NCBI GenBank assembly: GCA_031254095.1
Contig: JAIRVC010000262.1
Coordinates: forward strand, 1-8,384
Direction: 5' to 3'
DNA length: 8,384 bases
Origin: Acidobacteriota bacterium
Lineage (GTDB): Bacteria > Acidobacteriota > UBA6911
How positions within the stretch are numbered: the first letter of the stretch is position 1; every line of letters starts with the position of its first letter. A program made the translations under genes and the position numbers. The notes under the pieces were generated by a model that worked only from the letters and a program-made list of their open reading frames with translations, did no database searches and was not told where the DNA came from. Of the stretch, positions 6,216 to 8,384 are shown one piece after another.

Positions 6216-7086
6216 AAAGTTTTCCTTTTGCCTGGCGGGCGGATTGCGGGCCTTCCAGCCATTGCCGGATGCGCAGGACGTCTTCGGCGCGGTCTCTGTC
6301 GACGGCGGAATTTAATAGCACCACAATAATCGGTTCGCCGTTTACCTTCATCTGCATTACGAGGCAATATCCGGAGTCCGAAATGTAGCCTGTTTTTGAA
6401 ATGTCTATGCCCCAGCGCGGGTTTCCGACCAGGGCGTTTGTGTTGCCGAACTGAATCTGCTGTCTTTTATGCCGTATCAGGAGTTCGCGGCTCGTCGAAA
6501 AATCGCGGATAGTCCGATAGCCGCAGGCCGCGTCCGCCATGCGCGCCAGATCAAGCGCGGAAGATACATTTTCCTCTGAAAGACCCGTCGGCTCAACAAA
6601 GCGCGTATTTTCGAGTCCAAGCGCCAACGCTTTCCGGTTCATCGCCTCAACGAAAGCCTCAATGCCGGAAGGCCAGGTGCGCCCGAGCGCGTGCGCCGCG
6701 CGGTTGTCCGACGACATCAACGCAAGCTGCAGCGCTTCGCGGCGGGTGAGCCTTGTTCCTATTGGCAGGCGGGAGGGGCTGTTGCGCAGCCGGTCCTTGT
6801 CGGCCTCCTCGATGACTATTTCTTCGTCCAGATCAAGCTGCCCGTCCAGAACCGTCATCGCCGTCATGAGCTTTGTAATCGAAGCGATTGGCTGCCCGGT
6901 ATCTGCCCGGCGGGTCAGGAGCAATTCGTCCGTTCTTTGATTTTTAACGATAAAGGCGGCCGACTTGAGTCTTGGCGCGGGAACGCTCAGATCTGAAACG
7001 GATAAAGCGGAGAGGCTTGCGGCGCATGCCGAGCAAAACATAACGATCGCAACGATTTTAGTTTTAAGATTCACATTCAATTTCAT
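6214..7086 (-). CDS. pbpG: D-alanyl-D-alanine endopeptidase, PBP7/PbpG-like (peptidase S11)
   Basis: This 290-residue low-molecular-weight penicillin-binding protein would cut D-Ala cross-links of peptidoglycan in the periplasm. The three active-site motifs are intact: SITK (nucleophile Ser69, Lys72), SDN (126-128) and KTG (231-233). The surrounding text, including VEPTGLS (165-170) and the GNTNALV segment (214-220), follows E. coli PBP7 more closely than the DacA carboxypeptidases, and the protein lacks the DacA C-terminal membrane-anchor domain. Residues 1-27 form a Sec signal peptide with probable cleavage after SLSA. The ATG overlaps the aminotransferase stop as ATGA, implying translational coupling, and no strong separate Shine-Dalgarno is visible. 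Its last codon runs into the downstream palindromic element. The exact specificity, endopeptidase or carboxypeptidase, is inferred from similarity. Confidence 0.9.
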   Translation of the reverse strand: MKLNVNLKTKIVAIVMFCSACAASLSALSVSDLSVPAPRLKSAAFIVKNQRTDELLLTRRADTGQPIASITKLMTAMTVLDGQLDLDEEIVIEEADKDRLRNSPSRLPIGTRLTRREALQLALMSSDNRAAHALGRTWPSGIEAFVEAMNRKALALGLENTRFVEPTGLSEENVSSALDLARMADAACGYRTIRDFSTSRELLIRHKRQQIQFGNTNALVGNPRWGIDISKTGYISDSGYCLVMQMKVNGEPIIVVLLNSAVDRDRAEDVLRIRQWLEGPQSARQAKGKL

Positions 7087-8285
7087 TTTTGCAGCTTCAA
7101 TTTATCCAGATTATCCAGAACCCTGCCGAATGACGGAAGGGAGCGCGTAATCGTATCAAGCGGAACGGTAAGTGAAAGCCGCATATAGCCGCCGAGGCCG
7201 AAACCGCTGCCGGGAACCGCCAGAACGCCTTCCTCTTGCAGAAGCCGTATAAACGCGGCATCGTCGGCGATAGGGGTTTTCGGGAAAACGTAGAATGCCC
7301 CCTGCGGCTTGTGAAGTTCGTAGCCGAGTTTCTGCAGGCCGTCGCACAAAATGTCCCGTTTTTGGTGATAGAGAGCCATATCCGGCGATTCATCGGGCGC
7401 TTCAGCGACTACGCGCTGCCAGATGGCCGGGGCGTTTACAAATCCGGAAACGCGGTTTGTGAACACGCAGGCTTCGAAAAGCGCGCCAGCTTCGGCGATC
7501 TTCGGAGAAATTGCCAGATACCCGATACGTTCTCCCGCAAGACCCCATTTTTTTGACCACGACGTTGTAATCAGGCAGTTGGAAATACAGGCCGCCGCCG
7601 ACGGACATTTCACGCCGTCGTAAACAATCGAGGTGTAGGGCTCGTCGCTGATAACCACAATTGTGCCGCCCGCCCGCTCTATAACGGCGTCAAGCTCACG
7701 CAAGGTTTTTTCCGAATAAACCGCGCCTGATGGGTTATTCGGAGAATTCAGCAATATCACGCGGGTTTTTGGCGTAATGAGCGATTCCACAGCCGGAACG
7801 TCAAGCGAAAAATCTTCGCGCGTTGCCGCTGGAATCATCCGGCCGCCATAGTTGGAAATATAAAATTTGTAATCCGGGAAGAAGGGTGTCGGAACTATCA
7901 CCTCGTCGCCCGGATTGATAATCGCTTTGAGCGCGGCGTTCATTGCGCCGGCGCAGCCGCACGTCATTATTACGTTGCCGGCCGAAAACCGGAGGCCGGT
8001 TTCTTTGCCGAGACGTTCGGCGACGGCTTCCCGCGTCCGCGCGTAGCCCGCGTTCGGCATATAGCCGTGAGACCCCGGCGGGCTGTCAGCCGCGATTTTG
8101 CGAAGCGTATCCATGATTGCCGGCGGCGGGTCCTCGCTCGGATTTCCCAGCGTAAAATCAAAAACGTTTTCCGCTCCGCGTTCGGCCTTCATGCGGATGC
8201 CTTCTTCAAACATCCTGCGAATAAAAGATGCGCTTCCTATCTGGCTGTGAATTGCCTCGGCTACAATCATCGCGCGCGCCCCCAT
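7083..8285 (-). CDS. PLP-dependent aminotransferase, class I/II (AspB-like fold type I)
   Basis: This 400-residue protein transfers an amino group from an amino acid to a 2-oxo acid with pyridoxal phosphate. Motifs, numbered from the chosen start, are PNNPSG (182-187, Asn184 near the cofactor), SDEPY (213-217, with Asp214 expected to pair with the pyridine nitrogen), SWSKKWGLAGERIGY with Schiff-base Lys245 and phosphate-binding Arg253, and Arg369 in YMRLS for the substrate carboxylate. The opening segment FIRRMFEEG and VFDFTLGNP is typical of a broad bacterial subfamily usually annotated only as an aminotransferase. The ATG at 8285 has AGAGG four bases upstream and lies about 16 nt after the predicted transcription start. 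An in-frame ATG at 8270 would give 395 residues. Longer readings (8309, 8372) begin at or upstream of that start point. It is first in an operon with pbpG. The substrate cannot be told from sequence. Confidence 0.9.
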   Translation of the reverse strand: MGARAMIVAEAIHSQIGSASFIRRMFEEGIRMKAERGAENVFDFTLGNPSEDPPPAIMDTLRKIAADSPPGSHGYMPNAGYARTREAVAERLGKETGLRFSAGNVIMTCGCAGAMNAALKAIINPGDEVIVPTPFFPDYKFYISNYGGRMIPAATREDFSLDVPAVESLITPKTRVILLNSPNNPSGAVYSEKTLRELDAVIERAGGTIVVISDEPYTSIVYDGVKCPSAAACISNCLITTSWSKKWGLAGERIGYLAISPKIAEAGALFEACVFTNRVSGFVNAPAIWQRVVAEAPDESPDMALYHQKRDILCDGLQKLGYELHKPQGAFYVFPKTPIADDAAFIRLLQEEGVLAVPGSGFGLGGYMRLSLTVPLDTITRSLPSFGRVLDNLDKLKLQK

Positions 8286-8307
8286 GCTACCTCTGAATAT
8301 CCCGCTC

Positions 8308-8336
8308 ATTTTATAGCCGGCCGCGTGACATTTCAA
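8308..8336 (-). promoter_or_regulatory. Probable sigma70-type promoter of the aminotransferase-pbpG operon
   Basis: On the minus strand TTGAAA (8336-8331) is followed after exactly 17 bp by TAAAAT (8313-8308), each 5 of 6 to consensus. Transcription should start near 8301, giving a leader of about 16 nt with an AGAGG Shine-Dalgarno before the ATG at 8285. This is the best-formed promoter in the window together with that of lon. Confidence 0.65.
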
Positions 8337-8384
8337 TAACACTATGCTTTTGAGCTGATGCCGCGCGCCCAATAAATATCCGCG

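Noticed and set aside
7236..7556. 106-residue plus-strand open frame inside the aminotransferase gene
   Set aside because: It is antisense to conserved aminotransferase motifs and is explained by codon bias of the real gene.

Overview
The window is bacterial chromosomal DNA with densely packed, moderately GC-rich genes and AT-rich gaps that carry several repeat elements. Nothing fixes the taxon. A PBP7-type periplasmic peptidoglycan hydrolase, a secreted TPR protein and a full-length LonA suggest a diderm (Gram-negative type) bacterium. The repeat-laden spacers fit an uncultivated or environmental lineage. No rRNA, tRNA, CRISPR array, transposase or phage gene is visible.

Layout. Bases 1-446 hold no gene but contain a small hairpin array (130-223), a 127-bp inverted-repeat element (225-351), a 12-bp palindrome and a likely extended -10 promoter. 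Four genes then read rightward: a methylthioadenosine/purine nucleoside phosphorylase (447-1310), an exported protein built almost entirely of TPRs (1439-2917), an ATP-dependent Lon protease (2984-5395) and a MobB-like P-loop NTPase (5499-6089). Two genes read leftward: a class I/II PLP aminotransferase (8285-7083) and a PBP7/PbpG-like D-Ala-D-Ala endopeptidase (7086-6214). These two are joined by a 4-base ATGA overlap. The two gene blocks converge on a 123-bp element with perfect 20-bp terminal inverted repeats (6093-6215), which supplies two of the three bases of the pbpG stop codon.

How the genes relate. They are mostly unlinked housekeeping functions: purine/methionine salvage, protein quality control, cell-wall remodelling and amino-acid metabolism. 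The only clear operon is aminotransferase-pbpG. Lon appears to have its own promoter (perfect TTGACA, 17-bp spacer), and so does the aminotransferase (TTGAAA, 17 bp, TAAAAT). In both cases the promoter rules out a longer upstream reading of the gene.

The most interesting material is non-coding. Short tandem heptamers (AGTGRTC) form a large inverted repeat between lon and the mobB-like gene, with relics before the TPR gene. Two other palindromic elements of about 125 bp sit in other gaps. No complete new protein system is evident. The candidates for something undescribed are these repeat families and the orphan MobB-like protein.
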